The notes: a model not told the origin generated them from the sequence alone. Numbered from the stretch's first letter, positions 44,400 to 56,499 are shown. The stretch: DNA of 64,000 nt from Sciurus carolinensis (GCF_902686445.1 NC_062223.1:43122998-43186997), one strand, 5' to 3'. Translations and numbers: made by a program.

Positions 44400-45430
44400 T
44401 TCACGTCTCTATTAATGTTTAAGGTTTCCTCTGTAATTATCCATAAGATACTTTTTTTCCCATAGGAATTACTCTTTCCTTCTACCTGAATAGCAAGATA
44501 TCATTTATGCTATATATAAATGTCTTTTCAATTTTAGATATTGTGAAAATCTTTATTTTTCCATCATCTATCTAGTAGCTTTATCCATAATGCTTTTTGT
44601 TGGAAAGAAGTCCGTGTTTTTGTTCATGGATTCTTTTCCTACCCCTGGGTCACAAAAAATGTTTTCCCCTAATGACTTGGTATTTTGTATTTCATATTCA
44701 GATCTTCAATTACCTGGGCTCTCCTTTGGTATGGATCCTGTCGTGCTTATTTATTTTCCTCCAGATAGTGAAGCATTTTCCCCACTCCATCCGCTAAACA
44801 GTCTGGCTTTTCCTCAGAGAACTGTGAGGACTTCTACTGCCATTCAATCTGACTCTCACCTCTCTGCTCTTCCAGGGATCCCTTTTTCTGTGCTTACGGG
44901 GATACCAAGCTGTTTTTGTTACTATCACCCTGTAATGCTCCTCAATGACTGGTAGGGCAGATCTCCCCTCTTCTTTCCTAAAGTACACTTAGTCATCCAC
45001 AGCTATCTCCTACTCAACAGACATTTTAGGATACCTTTTTTAAGTACCTCAAAGACAAGAGTGGAATCTGGCCACTTTTTTAAAAATTATTATTTTTATT
45101 TTTACAGACTGCATTTTGATTCATTGTATACAAATGGGGTACATCTTTTCGTTTCTATGGTTGTGCACGGTGTAGATTCATACCGTCCTTGTAATCATAC
45201 ATGTATGTAGGGGAATGCTGTCTGACCACTTTTAATTATGGATAAACACAGGAAAAAATATTACCATTGCAATATAAGGTTGCCTATTCAAGAGCCTGAG
45301 CTATCTTTATTCAGGTCATTTTTAGTTTTTTTATTAAAATTTTTAAATTTCTTTTGGAGAAGTCATTTGTATTCTAGGTTAAACGATTTTTCCATATTCT
45401 GTAATCTTGGTGGTCTCTGTGCAGGCACCT
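44400..45430 (-). repeat. Ancient LINE-1 fragment
   Basis: On the minus strand, old ORF2 text is visible near 44880-44980 (short frame with '[14 protein letters not shown]') and again at 45245-45360. The left part (44400-44870) is weak. A younger L1 3' end (45080-45220) inserted within it. Confidence 0.5.
45080..45220 (-). mobile_element. Very short L1 3'-end insertion with duplications
   Basis: About 140 bases of rodent L1 3'UTR in reverse orientation ('cattttgattcattgtatac', 'gtaatcatacatgtatgtag'). Flanks 'tctggccactttt' (45067-45079) and 'tctgaccactttt' (45221-45233) differ by one base. It is an extreme 5' truncation, the common fate of L1 copies. Confidence 0.82.
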
Positions 45431-45431
45431 A

Positions 45432-45560
45432 AATTTGGTTAAGGCGTGGGTTCTAGATTTTGCTCTGTAACCGATCATGCTGTATGATTTTAATTAAGTC
45501 ATTCACTGCTTCTGACGTCACTTTCCTTATCCGTTAAAGGATTGGATTGAAGCGGATGGT
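45432..45560 (+). repeat. MIR SINE remnant
   Basis: The phrases 'gtgggttctagattttgctc', 'tttaattaagtcattcactg' and 'cactttccttatccgttaaa' give the MIR core order. Confidence 0.6.
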
Positions 45561-45599
45561 CCCTATGTCACCACAGATGCTAATGACAATGACAAACAC

Positions 45600-45840
45600 A
45601 GATGAGCACCTCACCTTGTGCCAGCTGCTATGCTGAGCTTTCTCCCTGACATTACTCCCCTGAGAGGGAGGTGACTCTGACAAAGTGCTCAGCATGCCTG
45701 ATACAATAGGAAGCATTCAACACATATTTCCAATCAATACCTATTTAACATGGAAGAAATGGAAGTTCAGAGAGCTGAAATTGCCCAAGCTGGCACAGCA
45801 AGTAAGTGGTTGGATTAGGGTGTTAGAAGCACTAAATCCT
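45600..45840 (-). repeat. MIR SINE remnant
   Basis: The plus strand has 'gagcacctcaccttgtgcca' and later 'aagaaatggaagttcagaga' and 'caagctggcacagcaagtaa', the antisense MIR core, interrupted by diverged sequence. Confidence 0.6.
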
Positions 45841-47741
45841 TTAGAAGAAATGTCAGCCCTACAGCCTCTGAGGATTGAAGTTACCAGCTCAGAAACGCAG
45901 GTTATCTTGACCAGGGGAGTTTGGGCCACACTCCTGAATACCAGGGTTCATGAATAACGTCCAGGGCTTCGCTGTGCGTGTAGCTGCTTGAGTTTCCATC
46001 AGCCCTGGCCGCATGCATTTGCTCCTGTTGAACATGGCTTTTCCTAGAAGTTCACTGACTGATAGTGGAGTCAGATAACAGCCCAGGAAGGCAGCCCAGC
46101 ATTCACAGGACAGGAAGCGGGTGTCCTCAAGCCAGCTGGGTGAGAACCAGTGCAGGCTGCACGTGGAGAGTGAGGTGGGGACAGTGGAAAGCTTGTCTCT
46201 TCTCTCCTCAGCAGCCAGGGCAGGACAGGTCAGTGAGAACTCAGCCTGTAGCCAGGTAGAAAGGAATGTCAGAGCTACTGATGGGTCTTCCTGCTTCCAG
46301 GTTCTAAGGCCTCGACCAAGCCCCTTCCACCTGCAAGGAACAGGAATTCAACCCTAGCAAGCTGAACTATAAAATAGAAGTGTTACTAGCTTAAGCAACT
46401 CATAGGAAGAGATGGGTTAGGTAAATAGAATTCGGGGTGTTAGCATGATTTCATCAGCCTCCTCTCCCTCTCCCTCCCCTTCCTGCTCTTCTATATAATT
46501 TCCTGCTGTTCCCACCACGCTGGCATCTGGCTTGTTCTCCACACACCAGAACATGTGCTGTTCAAACCACGATACACTTTTCTCTGTATCTCTGGACCTA
46601 GGTGCTACTGTTCCTCCACCCATATGCCTTTAAGAAATTTCCTTCCTAGAACTTTCTCTGGCAAATTAAGTGCCTTTGCATCAATATATGCTTCCTCTCT
46701 TATTGCATAATAGTTATTTTTTGGAGAAGGTCATATTTGTCTCCATACTAGACTTGAAGTGATTGAGAACAGGAGCTAAATCTTTCTATGAGTAAATATG
46801 ACTCTATAGTAGATACTATTTGTCCACTCCATGTCCTCCTCTGCTATCTTGCTCCTGATCCCTGACTTGGAGCCCTGTGCACACAGCTAAGTGCTGACTT
46901 TCTCTTTGCAGTCAATAATGAGCAGATGACACTGTTCCCAGTCTAGGACATGTAATTGGACATCCGCTGGGGTGAGGGGCAGTCTCCAAAACAGCTTTTG
47001 CTTTCTAGTTAGAAGAGATCAGTTGAGGTTGGTATAACCTTCTTCTTCCTTCCTGATTTGTGTGTTCTCTTGCTATTTGAGAGTGTAGCAGTCATCTTGC
47101 AAACAAGAGGAAAAGGTTAAGAAAATCACTTGACTGCTTGACATGACTGAAGGGCTGAACCAATCCCTTCAGCCTCCTGCCTCTAGGATTTCTGGGGAGA
47201 CAGTCTTTCTATTTCTGCTCTTGCCCCACCACGGGGAAGCTCAGGGGGCATAACACTCTCAGTCTTGCAAAAGCTTTTGTGGAATAGTGTAACCCAATCT
47301 GATTAGAACTAAAGTTTTTTCTTCCTCCAATGTAAGTGAATTATTTTTTTCTAGCAGCTACTGTAATAAATGTGTAGGTTGAATGGACTTAACTACTTGC
47401 TAATGTAACTATGAGATATTTCCTTTAGCTTAGGACACTGTGAAGAGTTTACTGAGATATGTAGGGTGCCTTTAACTGAGGAATTATGGGAACCTCTGAC
47501 TTAAGATGAATACACATGGAAGGTAGGTTTACATATGCAGAGCAGAATGTGGAGGCCATTCGAGGAACAGCAGAAGAATTCTCTTTTGCTCTTCCTTTTA
47601 AAAAGAAGAATCCTCTAAAAAAGGGAATCCTGGAAACATCTCTTTTTAAAAAAATGCCAGGTCATAGTTGCCACATGTCTAGCCACTGTGTTTATATGAC
47701 CATGAGCTTCTGCTGTAGTTTCTTCATTGAAAATATTTTCC
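45841..47741. other. Mostly unique sequence
   Basis: No gene is recognised. Around 46830-47150 the sequence resembles an old interspersed repeat of uncertain family. Frames of up to 122 codons (47516-47884, running into the SINE) show no known protein. Confidence 0.3.
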
Positions 47742-47958
47742 AGGTCAGGAGCAGTGGTGCATACCTGTCATCCCAGCAACTAAGGAGGCCGAGGCAGGAG
47801 GATCACAATTTCAAGGACAGCCTCAGCAACTTAGCATGGCCCCAGCTTAGTGAGACTCTATTTCAAAATTTTAAAAAAGCATAAAAAGGGCTGGTGGTTG
47901 GGGGTTGGCTCAGTGGTTAGTAGCTCCTGGGTTTGATCACCCATACCAAAAAAAGAGA
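47742..47958 (+). mobile_element. Dimeric B1-ID SINE
   Basis: The B1-like half is 'gagcagtggtgcatacctgt', 'aaggaggccgaggcaggagg' and 'cttagtgagactctatttca'. The ID-like half is 'aaagggctggtggttggggg' and 'agctcctgggtttgatcacc', with a short A tail. The ID half is diverged at its A box. Confidence 0.9.
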
Positions 47959-48199
47959 CACTTTCTAGCTTCAGCAAGGCCTCACCTTCCAAGCCACACC
48001 TCTGAAGAGACACTCATCTCATGAAGCCTCCTTGACCAAGAGTGAGCTCTGCTATCTTGGACCTTCCTCTCTGTCACGTTCCCAAACTCAGGAAGCCCAG
48101 CTCTGCAGGAGCAGGAAGGACGGGCTGGTGAGCTCAGGTGGACTAGTGACCTTGACTCTCAGTGTGTTTTTCCACCTCTCTAGCAGAGAGGTTTTGTTT

Positions 48200-48425
48200 C
48201 AGGCTGTAAACTCTTGGCTTTGGTTCCAAATCCTAGCCCAGTCATTTACCTGCAAAGTCACTCACCGCTGGGAGCCTCATTTCCCTCACTTGGAAAAAGG
48301 AATTCTGGAGCCTCAGAAGATTATCATGAGGAGTTAGTAACACAACATATACTTAATTAACTCTCAGCATACTTGGCCGCTGGGGAAGAGGCAATAAATG
48401 TTGGAAATTATCCTCATTATTGATT
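48200..48425 (+). repeat. MIR SINE
   Basis: It contains 'ttggttccaaatcctagccc', 'tcatttacctgcaaagtcac', 'cctcatttccctcacttgga' and an '...ataaatgttggaaattatc' end. This is an almost complete plus-strand copy. Confidence 0.8.
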
Positions 48426-48514
48426 GGTATATGTAATAAAATATACTAGGGGCCTTTTGTGGACAGAATTAATTCAAATAAGCAGCATAATCCTCTCCCT
48501 TGTTAAGAGTCATC

Positions 48515-48600
48515 TCTCTAGTGATAGGACCAAGGGACAGCACCTAGTCAGCAATCAATAAATGTTTGCTGACTGCATTTATTAAATATTATATTCTCAT
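48515..48600 (+). repeat. L2/MIR-type 3' end
   Basis: The phrase 'cagcacctagtcagcaatca' with 'ataaatgtttgctgactgca' is the typical 3' end. Confidence 0.6.
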
Positions 48601-48699
48601 AGCTCTTTCTGGGTTCCAGAACATGATCATAACTGAATTTCAATTCAGCTCTAGCAATGATTATGACAGAAGGAAAATAAGAAGGCCTAATGCTCAGGG

Positions 48700-48960
48700 A
48701 GTAATTATTATCAGATTGTTGAAACTGGGCTTTACATGCATTATTTCATGAATATTCAATACAGCCTTTGAGCTCCATTCTATAGATAAGGAGACCAAGG
48801 CTTTAAGGGACTGAGCTACTTGCTCAAGGTCCACTGACTAGCAAGTTACTGAACCAGGATTCTCCATTCAGTAAAAATTCACTCAGTTCCTATTATGTTA
48901 CAGCCAGAGCTGAGGGTGTAGAAATTCGGAGTACAGGAGGCGACAACTCCTCCTTAGGGA
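48700..48960 (-). repeat. MIR and adjoining L2-type remnant
   Basis: The plus strand has 'tttacatgcattatttcatg', 'tagataaggagaccaaggct' and 'tactgaaccaggattctcca' (antisense MIR), then 'cagttcctattatgttacag' (antisense L2-like). Confidence 0.65.
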
Positions 48961-49039
48961 ATAAGTGAGCATTTTACTTGACTGAGTTTTTCTGTTGTAG
49001 CTTTATGCTGAAACATTTTCTGGGTCGAACTTGAAAGTG

Positions 49040-49080
49040 AAAAGAGGAGGAGGAGGAGGAAGAGATGGAGAGGGAGGAGC
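49040..49080. repeat. GGA-rich polypurine tract
   Basis: About 40 bases of G/A only, or nearly so, built on GGA/GAG units. Confidence 0.8.
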
Positions 49081-49219
49081 TCATGGTCTTTGCATAACAT
49101 CTCAGGGCTCTATAAAAACAGCATCATGATTGTACAATGGGGTGAAATAACCAAACAAATGAAATATTTAGGCAAGACTGCTGAGTGACTTGAACCAAGA
49201 GCCCTGGCTGCAAACGTAG

Positions 49220-49372
49220 AAATGTAGGGAGCTGAGTAAGTCACAGCGGCGAGAATCAAGCCGGCTGGGCTTGAGTTCTGAGTCCATTGCTTACAAGCTC
49301 AAGTGAGTCACTCAACCAGCCTGGGACTTAGTCTCCTGATACATAATGTAGGATAATAAAGGTGAGTTTTTC
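49220..49372 (+). repeat. MIR SINE remnant
   Basis: The phrases 'ggcttgagttctgagtccat', 'tgagtcactcaaccagcctg' and 'ggataataaaggtgag' follow the MIR order. Confidence 0.6.
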
Positions 49373-49389
49373 ACAGCAGGTATGAATCT

Positions 49390-49660
49390 CAACGGTATGA
49401 TAGGAAATGAAAGAAGTCAGAACAAAAGGTCACACACTCTGTGTCTATGACATTCTGGAAAAGGACATAGGGCAGATCAGTGGTAGCCTGGGGGTGGGAG
49501 GATAGGATAACTTGAAAGGGGCATTATGGGTGCTTTCTGGAGCAATGGAAATAGTTCCTATTTTGACTCTGGTGTGGTTACATGACTGTGTATATTTGTC
49601 AGGACTCTTCATCTGCTATGCCTTAAAATGATGAACATCTTGATAAAATGACTTTAAAAA
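49390..49660 (+). repeat. Ancient LINE-1 3' end
   Basis: The order 'ggaaatgaaagaagtcagaa', 'catagggcagatcagtggta', 'gcctgggggtgggaggatag' and 'gggtgctttctggagcaatg' is the terminal ORF2/3'UTR style of old L1M elements in plus orientation. Confidence 0.7.
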
Positions 49661-50575
49661 AAAGAAATATTTCTACGAGAGAGTAATCCCTCACTGTGAA
49701 TCTGCTCTTGTTACCATGTCAGCTCATTCAATTTTACACATCTCTGAAAGCCAACAAGAATCTTCAGAATATTGGATGAGAAGAAGTTCCCTATGAATCC
49801 CCAAATAATGGATTTCTCACTTGATGGAGGATGATGAAGGAAACCTCAACTTCACCAGAATAGCTGTGCAATCTTCTAATGCACCATTAAAAGTCCAGCA
49901 AATATCACCAATGTGAAAAAACAGATATGAGCGTAGAAGTAAAATTGTAGTTTAAAATATTGCATTCTCTTGCTGTGCACACGTTAATATTTGAGTGTAA
50001 AAAAAAAAAAAAAAAACTAAACAGTTCAGTCAATTATTCAGCCTACTCTTTCTTTCCCCTTTCCAAGAATCAGCATGATTTCTGAAATTTGGGGAAACTT
50101 TGAAGATGTTTCTGTCTCAAAAATCTGGCCTCAGCCACTGCAAGCACACAAGCCCGACTCAGAGATTGAATGCCTTCCACAGGCTGTTCATAACAAGCAA
50201 ATGAAATGGTATCTGAAAGCACCTGATATAACTGCTGGCCCAACACTTTGCTCTTCTTTCCTCTCTTTCCATCCTTCTCGTCTTTGTTGCCTCCTTTTCT
50301 TCCCCCTACGATCACAGTGGTTTCTCATATAGTTTTTAAAACTCACATTTTTGATCCACCTGTTCAGAAAACACATCTGGTCTTGAAGCTGCCTGTTTAC
50401 AGAGTCATCTGTCACATATTGTTGCCTGGTGAGGTGCTGGTGATTCATTAGAACACAGTTTAAATATATTTGCAAGGACGCCAAAAGTAAAATATCTCAG
50501 AAAGTTAAAGTCAACCTTTTGATTTTTTTTTTCACTTTCTTGGTAGATCTTCTGAAATTTTATTCACTCCGATTA
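49661..50575. other. Unique sequence
   Basis: No gene is recognised. An A run of 18 (49999-50016) ends a stretch without AATAAA or visible duplications, so a retrocopy is not supported. Opposed 81-98-codon frames at 50070-50484 overlap and are unfamiliar. Confidence 0.3.
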
Positions 50576-50579
50576 TTTG

Positions 50580-50915
50580 CTTCATTCATTCATTTATTTG
50601 TTCAACCAGCAATTTCTGAGCCCTTGTATATGACCAGCGTCGGACTAGGCACTAGGTAACAGAAATGAATCAAATTTGTCTCTAAGTTCAACAAACCTCC
50701 TGGAAGATGAAAGAAGGCAGGGACACTTCAGTAGCATCTTAACAGGGTACACCAAGGGCCTGTGGGTGCTGTGGGTTCTTCCCAGAAAGAATCAGCAGAA
50801 GCTACCCAGAGGAGTTTAGTTGGACTTGAGTCAAGGGAGGTGAGGAGCTGTCACCAGGCAGAGGTGGTAAAGAGAGGACCTGGTGCAGGGTGCAGCCAGA
50901 GAGGAAGCATAGCAC
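50580..50915 (-). repeat. LINE-2-type fragment
   Basis: The plus strand starts 'tcattcattcatttatttgt', has 'ggactaggcactaggtaaca', and continues with text like 'gacttgagtcaagggaggtg' and 'gcagaggtggtaaagagagg', which follow one another in antisense L2-type sequence. Confidence 0.65.
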
Positions 50916-50919
50916 ATTA

Positions 50920-51150
50920 GGATAATATGTTTGGAAACAATGGATTGTATATTTCAATACAGCTAGTAGAGTGGATTCTGAATGTCCCCCACACAAAGAA
51001 ATGAAGAAGGCTTGAGGTGAAGGATATGCCAGTTACTCTGATCTGATTATTCCACATTATATAATGCATCAAATTTTACATAAATATGCACAATTATTAT
51101 GTGCATTAGTTGAATTAAAATTAAAATAAAATTTTGAAAAGGAAGAGAGA
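50920..51150 (+). repeat. LINE-1 3'UTR (L1MA/MB-like)
   Basis: It contains 'tggattgtatatttcaatac', 'agtggattctgaatgtcccc', 'acaaagaaatgaagaaggct' and 'tatgcacaattattatgtgc', then an A-rich end. This is the placental L1 3'UTR in plus orientation. Confidence 0.75.
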
Positions 51151-53420
51151 ACTAGATACAGAAGGTCCTTGGTATATGCAAGAGTCTCGTACAACAAGGA
51201 AAGGGCACTTAGGTTGAGGTGGTATGGAGAGGAGATGGCCCCAGTGAGAGATAGCAGCTACTGAAGCAAACACTGACCTGCTCAGGAAAGGAGGACATCA
51301 ATGTTGTACACGGGCAGGTGACAACAGAAGAGAAACTCACCACGTCTCAACTCAACTGCCCACCATGCACATTGGCAGGTCACAGCTCTGTGGCCCATGA
51401 CGGGTCTGGCCACAGTTCCCCAGCGTTTTCCAGAGACTCAACCACTGTTAGATCAATTTCTTCCTACATCAAGACATAGGCCTTAGAGACAGCACCAGAT
51501 GACAAGCATTTGTTAGAATTCCAAAGCCTTGATTGAGTTTTTCTCATAAACAGAACCAAATTTTTTGTCTCTAAGTTCATGGCTCAGGCCCAAGATTGGA
51601 AAGTAAATTATTTATTTATAAGATAGGACCCATAATTTTCTAGTAGAGTAAGATGAATTGTCAATCAGGGAATCAAATGCCTAAACTGTGTTCGGTGCTT
51701 TTTCAACCTTTCTCAAAACCCTGTGTGACCTTCATATCTTTAACTGTGATTCCAAACTTGAACTCCTTCCGGACCATTTTGCCTCTGAGGGCTGTTCTCC
51801 AAGAACCTTGGGTAGATCTTAGTCTTTTGCCTCAAAGGATCCAAAAAACAAAAGAAGGTGACAGGAGAAAGTGGTCTTCCCCTCCCCTCGCATCTCAGGG
51901 AGCCCACTGACAGCACACCCAGAGTTCCAGGTTCAGATTTAGGTGGGAAAAGGTCTATTCCTTGGATCGAATGCAGGAGCCTTGCCAAACTATTCTGGCA
52001 ATCTGCGAAATCAGGAAAAGCACTTCAGACATTTGGGCTCCTAGTTGTAAGTGGAAAGGAGAAATAAAGGTATCCAGCAAAGCTCTGGAACCAAAGTGGA
52101 ATGGAAAAGAAGCAACAGGAGCAGAGAGCCTGCCAGCTCGCTCCTATTTTGCCAAGAGACTTTTCTCCCATTAAATGCCATCTTGTTCCCTCTTTCACTT
52201 CATTCTCCCATTCCTTCCTCGATCCCTTTCTTCCTACCTTCCTCTATCCTCCTTCCATTTCTTCCACTCTCTTGGCTCCTCTTTTTCTTTTCTCACTGCC
52301 TTCCATCTCTTTCTTAAAGTTCAAATTAGAATACCAGCCTTAATCCCTGAGAAGCTGCTCTGTTTTCCCTGCCACGGCGTTGCACAACTTGTGGTATGGC
52401 TCCGTGCCACCAGGAGCTATGCAATGAGGTTTTACGTGGCCAAGGAACATCTTGTACAATGCCACTTTTTATCAAAACCAAATAGCATAACAATGCATAC
52501 AGGGCCTCATTCACATCAACCTCCTAAGATTTCACTATGATAAAAACAATGAAACTGAAATATAAAATCCGGCTCTATTTGAAAAGAGATGGCCCGCTGC
52601 CTCTCCCTGCCCTCCCAGGCTCCCCAGGGCCCCGTCTGAAGCCCCCGCGCCCCCACTGGCTCACCTCCCCACCCTGCCATCATCAAGAGCTTCCTCTGGT
52701 CTCCAACTGTTCAGGTTTCACCAGTCTAGTGACCCATTAGGACAGGGTTGCACCACACTGGGGTGGAGCTGCAGGAGAGGGCGGGAGAGGGCTTGTGTCC
52801 AAAGCCCCACTGAAGCTGGGCTTGACTCCCCTAAGATCACGGTCTCCACAGGCCTGGCCAAGCGGGAGCGTCTTAGGGATGAGTATTTTCATCGTGGGGA
52901 TCAGGGAAAGAGATCAGGGAGGAATATCTTCACAGCAGAGCGAGTTTCAGGCCTTAGTTCAAGAGGTGCTTGGCCCTGCGCATCAGCTTAGCGACATCCT
53001 TAGCCAGCAGCCTCCAAGGAGAGGAAAATGAGAAGGAAAGCAATGATCTGAGAGCCCAAGATTGAGGCTCAGCCAGGCTGGCATGGTACTGGACACCTGG
53101 GGGCATCCAGGGAAGATGACCTTTACCCCCACCAACCTCCCCCAAGTGATCCCTGACAATTGGGCTTTATGGGATTCAGATCTCCCTCTGCCTTGAGATG
53201 ACCCTGACTTTAATATCTCAGAAGAGCCACAGGTCTCCGAATAGAGAGGCTTCACCCAGCATAGAACAAGGTCTCCAATGCCTTCAAGGCAGGCAGGAGG
53301 GGGACAGGGGAAGGAGGTGGCTTGCTAAAGGTCCATGAGCAAAATGGCCCAGGGGGAAGGTCCATGTTCTCCCTCCGACACCAGGGACTCAGAGCTGAGC
53401 CCCTCAATCTGCCTCGTTGG
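51151..53420. other. Mostly unique, with polypyrimidine tract
   Basis: No gene is recognised. A pyrimidine-rich stretch runs at 52163-52318. From about 52560 to 54100 the GC content rises, but there is no CpG island and no recognisable exon. Frames of up to 121 codons are low-complexity or shadow frames. Confidence 0.3.
52163..52318. repeat. Polypyrimidine (CCTT-rich) tract
   Basis: About 155 bases that are dominated by C and T on the plus strand with CCTTCC/TTCC-type units. Such tracts are degenerate simple repeats and can adopt triplex structure in vitro. Confidence 0.75.
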
Positions 53421-53424
53421 AAGG

Positions 53425-53900
53425 TAGCATTTGTTCACTCATTCAAGAAGCACTCCCTGGGAATCCACTCTCTCAACACAGTTCTCGGCTCTAGGGCTAA
53501 GGAAATGTCTGTAAGACAAAGCCCTTGCTTTCACGGCATACAGCGAGTAAACAAGTAAAATTAAATCGCATAGCTTCAGCAAGTGACAAGCACTGATGAG
53601 GAGCTTTTCTTGTTCGTTTTGTTTTGTTAATAAGATGGAGGAATGAAATGAGCCTGTAAATTCTGGTGGTCGGGACGGCTTTCCTGCAGAGGCCACCTGG
53701 CGCGGAGACCCACTCCTTGACCGGGAAGGCGGGGGAAGAGCGTTCCCCAGAGGGAAGGCAAGCGCAGACCCAAAGAAGGACCAAGCTAGACATGCTGGGG
53801 AAAGTCAAAGAAGCTTCCTTGAGGCTGGAGCGGAGCACAGGGGAGTGGAGGGCAGGCGATGAGGCGGTGGAGGCAGGCTGGCCTCTGTCCAGCCTCCCTC
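53425..53900 (-). repeat. LINE-2-type fragment, long
   Basis: The plus strand has 'tttgttcactcattcaagaa', 'caagtgacaagcactgatga', 'ggcgggggaagagcgttccc' and 'ttgaggctggagcggagcac', the order seen in long antisense L2-type copies. Open frames on both strands here (up to 142 codons) are by-products of this GC-rich repeat. Confidence 0.6.
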
Positions 53901-54409
53901 CTGCCCCAGCCCCCAGGACAGGCACGTCATTTACTCAGCAGCCAGGTAGATCCTGTTACAGGATATCTGGGCTGGTTTGAAGAGTCTGGTTCTGCCAAGC
54001 GGAGGGGCCTCTTATTCCCCGTATCCTCCCAGGAGATCCCCAGCCCCTGCCTCTCTGCCCAAACACCAAGCACAGAGATTAGTGAGCAATTTCTCTGGGT
54101 GCCAGCCACAGGGTGTGAGACTCTCTTAATTCCAAACCATTACCACACGGGTATCCGATTGCCGCAAGTGGTTTCAGATGGTTCGCTGTTTGTGCGAGAG
54201 ACACTTTGTCAATGAAGGATTTCTCTCTCGGCTTGGGTTTTGAGTAAGTCTGATGTTTGCTGAAACTCCAACTGAATCAAAAACAAACCAGACAGGTGAG
54301 ACAATGAAAAGGGCATAGAATACCTCCATGAGAGTCTCCAGGAAAGGGTTTCAGGGCTCAGTGAAGGAAAAGGAGTAGTCAGGCGTGGGGAGCGGAGGGA
54401 CAGGCAAAG
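53901..54409. other. Unique sequence
   Basis: No gene or repeat is recognised. Confidence 0.3.
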
Positions 54410-54640
54410 CAGGCGGTAGAGAGCATGAGCCCTGGACGCAGGCTGCTGATGTTCAAATCCTGACCTTGCACTCACCAGCTGTGTGACTCTGGGCCTGTTA
54501 TTCACCATCTCTGTGCCTCAGAGTCCTCATCTATAAACTTCAAAGAGGAATGGTAGTGCCTTTAAAGTGCTTCGATGGTTTAAGGAGATAATCCACGTGC
54601 AGTACTTGAAGCAGTGTGTGCCCTCTCTAAGGGCCTGGCG
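54410..54640 (+). repeat. MIR SINE, nearly full length
   Basis: It shows 'agcatgagccctggacgcag', 'atgttcaaatcctgaccttg', 'caccagctgtgtgactctgg' and 'gagtcctcatctataaactt' in order. This is one of the best preserved MIRs in the window. Confidence 0.88.
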
Positions 54641-55480
54641 GCTGCTCACCTTCTTTGCTAAGGGGTGTGTTGCAGAATGGATGTGGCCTCGGCTTGTGTT
54701 CACAGTGGCTTGGTTCAGTGGGGCAGAACAGGGGGATATTGAGGCTAAGACTGTGGGCTCAGGGCTCCAGCGGCCCTGCAGCTTGAACTCTTCCCCAGCA
54801 CGGTGCCACACTCCCGGGGTATAAGCTCACAGACCCAGGCCTTTGGTCCCAGAAGGGAATCAACAAAAAGATGTAGACAGTGCATCTCAAATCCATTCTT
54901 CTCTCTAAAGAAAAGAGCCTCAAGGCTACCGTGGCGAGGGAGGGACGCTTCTCCAGCATGGATGTCACCTTGCACCTTAGAGGGAGCCCCTGGGCTGGCA
55001 CACTGGCTGCTGTGCTCCTAAGAGAAATCTGACCCCTAGAAAGTCATGTCTAGGCTGTGCTTTCAGACTTAAAAACAAACACAACCCTTTCACTCAAATG
55101 AAATCTCACCCGGAACCCCAGCACATAAAATAGGGGCAACTGTCCAAGAGCCCCCTTGGGTGACCCCCTTTCTCTTTGTGACTATCCCTGAAGCAATTTC
55201 CAGGGGATGATTCTTCAAAAGAGTGAATACTAACTTAGCCATTAAGACCTCATGGGAAGAACTGGGCATTAGTTCTTCAGCTGCACAGTCTCCAGTGATG
55301 TGATTAAAAATAATATATGTATGTAGTTCTAAAGAGTCAAAGTCTCACCATGAAAAACAGTTGTCCTTACTCTGTTTTTCCTATCCTTAAGCCAGTCCCT
55401 CAAAAGATGATGACTTTTAACCTTTAAGCTATTTATTTGGAACTGATCTCTTTATCTTTAAATAACATGTTCATACTGCT
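54641..55480. other. Unique sequence
   Basis: No gene is recognised; frames of 70-94 codons shadow one another. Confidence 0.3.
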
Positions 55481-55482
55481 AT

Positions 55483-55697
55483 TATTTTTTTTTTTTATAT
55501 GCCAGGGATTGAACCCAGAGGCACTTAACCTCTGAGCCACATCCCCAGCCCTTTTAAAATTTTATTTAGAGACAGAGTCTCGCTGAGTTGCTTAGGGCCT
55601 CGCTAAGTTGCTGAGGCTGGCTTCAAACTTTCGATCCTCCTGCCTCAGCCTCCTGAGCTGCTGGGATGACAGGCGTGTGCTGCTACCATGCCCAGCC
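55483..55697 (-). mobile_element. Dimeric B1-ID SINE
   Basis: On the plus strand the poly(A) tail appears as a T run (about 55484-55496). It is followed by 'ccagggattgaacccagagg' (ID B box, antisense), 'gagccacatccccagccctt', then the B1-like half 'gagacagagtctcgctgagt', 'cctcctgcctcagcctcctg' and 'gggatgacaggcgtgtgctg'. It is complete and well preserved. Confidence 0.93.
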
Positions 55698-56320
55698 ATA
55701 CTACGAGTTCTTGACCTTTCAATCTTGGATGCTTGTCTCTTGACTTCCCATGGTGGAGGATAAGAATTTAGCTCTTCATATCCCCTGTCTTTAGCCTCTC
55801 ACACTGTCCCTTCCCTATTCACTCACGGGCAACTGTATCAGATTTTGTGAATTCGGTTTACGTGAACACATGTGAAAATATTGTTCACAGATGAGCCAAA
55901 TGACATGCAACGTTTATATTTCCTTTATTGTATATTTTTTCCAGCAGTTAACAGTTGTCTCATTTTTCCTTTTCTTGGTGTTGTGTGCCTACTATTAATT
56001 CATTTCCCAAAGTCTCACACAGGGCTCTAGAACTCCAGGGAAGACAAAATCATTTTCTTTTGGGGAGGGTCCTCTTGGAGGCTCTGGGTCTTTCTCCTAC
56101 AATGTGGGCTGGTTGCTCTGGAAGCCCACTGTACTATTATTCTGGTCTTAACTTTTGTCACTATCTTGAGATGAGAATTCACTGAGAATTCACTGAGTCC
56201 TCTTCTGAGTTAGATCCCTGGATCCTGGATTCCATGGTTTGGTTTGGTTTCTCCGCAACTTTTTTAGCAAAAAAGCAACTTCTAGTATCTTCCCAGGAAA
56301 GGCTGCTTGGAATGTGACTT
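55698..56320. other. Unique sequence
   Basis: No gene or repeat is recognised. Confidence 0.3.
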
Positions 56321-56324
56321 TTAA

Positions 56325-56397
56325 AAAAAATTTTTTTTTCATTGTTCTATTTAGTTATACTTGACATCAGAATGCATTTTGATTCATTGTTCACAGA
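56325..56397 (-). repeat. Short L1 3'-end insertion
   Basis: The plus strand has an A/T tail then 'attgttctatttagttatac' and 'gcattttgattcattgttca', the antisense end of rodent L1. Rough flanking repeats 'ggaatgtgactttt' (about 56310) and 'ggaaagtgacctttt' (about 56399) suggest a duplication. Confidence 0.65.
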
Positions 56398-56499
56398 TGG
56401 AAAGTGACCTTTTTGGATGTTTAGTTTTCTTCCTTCTCCTCCTCCTTCTACTTCTCCAGTCCTAGCTTTATATTGTATTCTCACTCTCAGATTGCTGCT

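Noticed and set aside
49999..50016. Poly(A) tail of a retrocopy
   Set aside because: No AATAAA just upstream and no flanking duplication found.
52175..52540. Signal-peptide-like 121-codon frame
   Set aside because: Its hydrophobic, Ser/Leu/Pro-rich start is just the translation of a polypyrimidine tract.
53497..53925. 142-codon minus-strand frame
   Set aside because: It overlaps an antisense L2-type repeat in GC-rich DNA, where long chance frames are common; no domain recognised.
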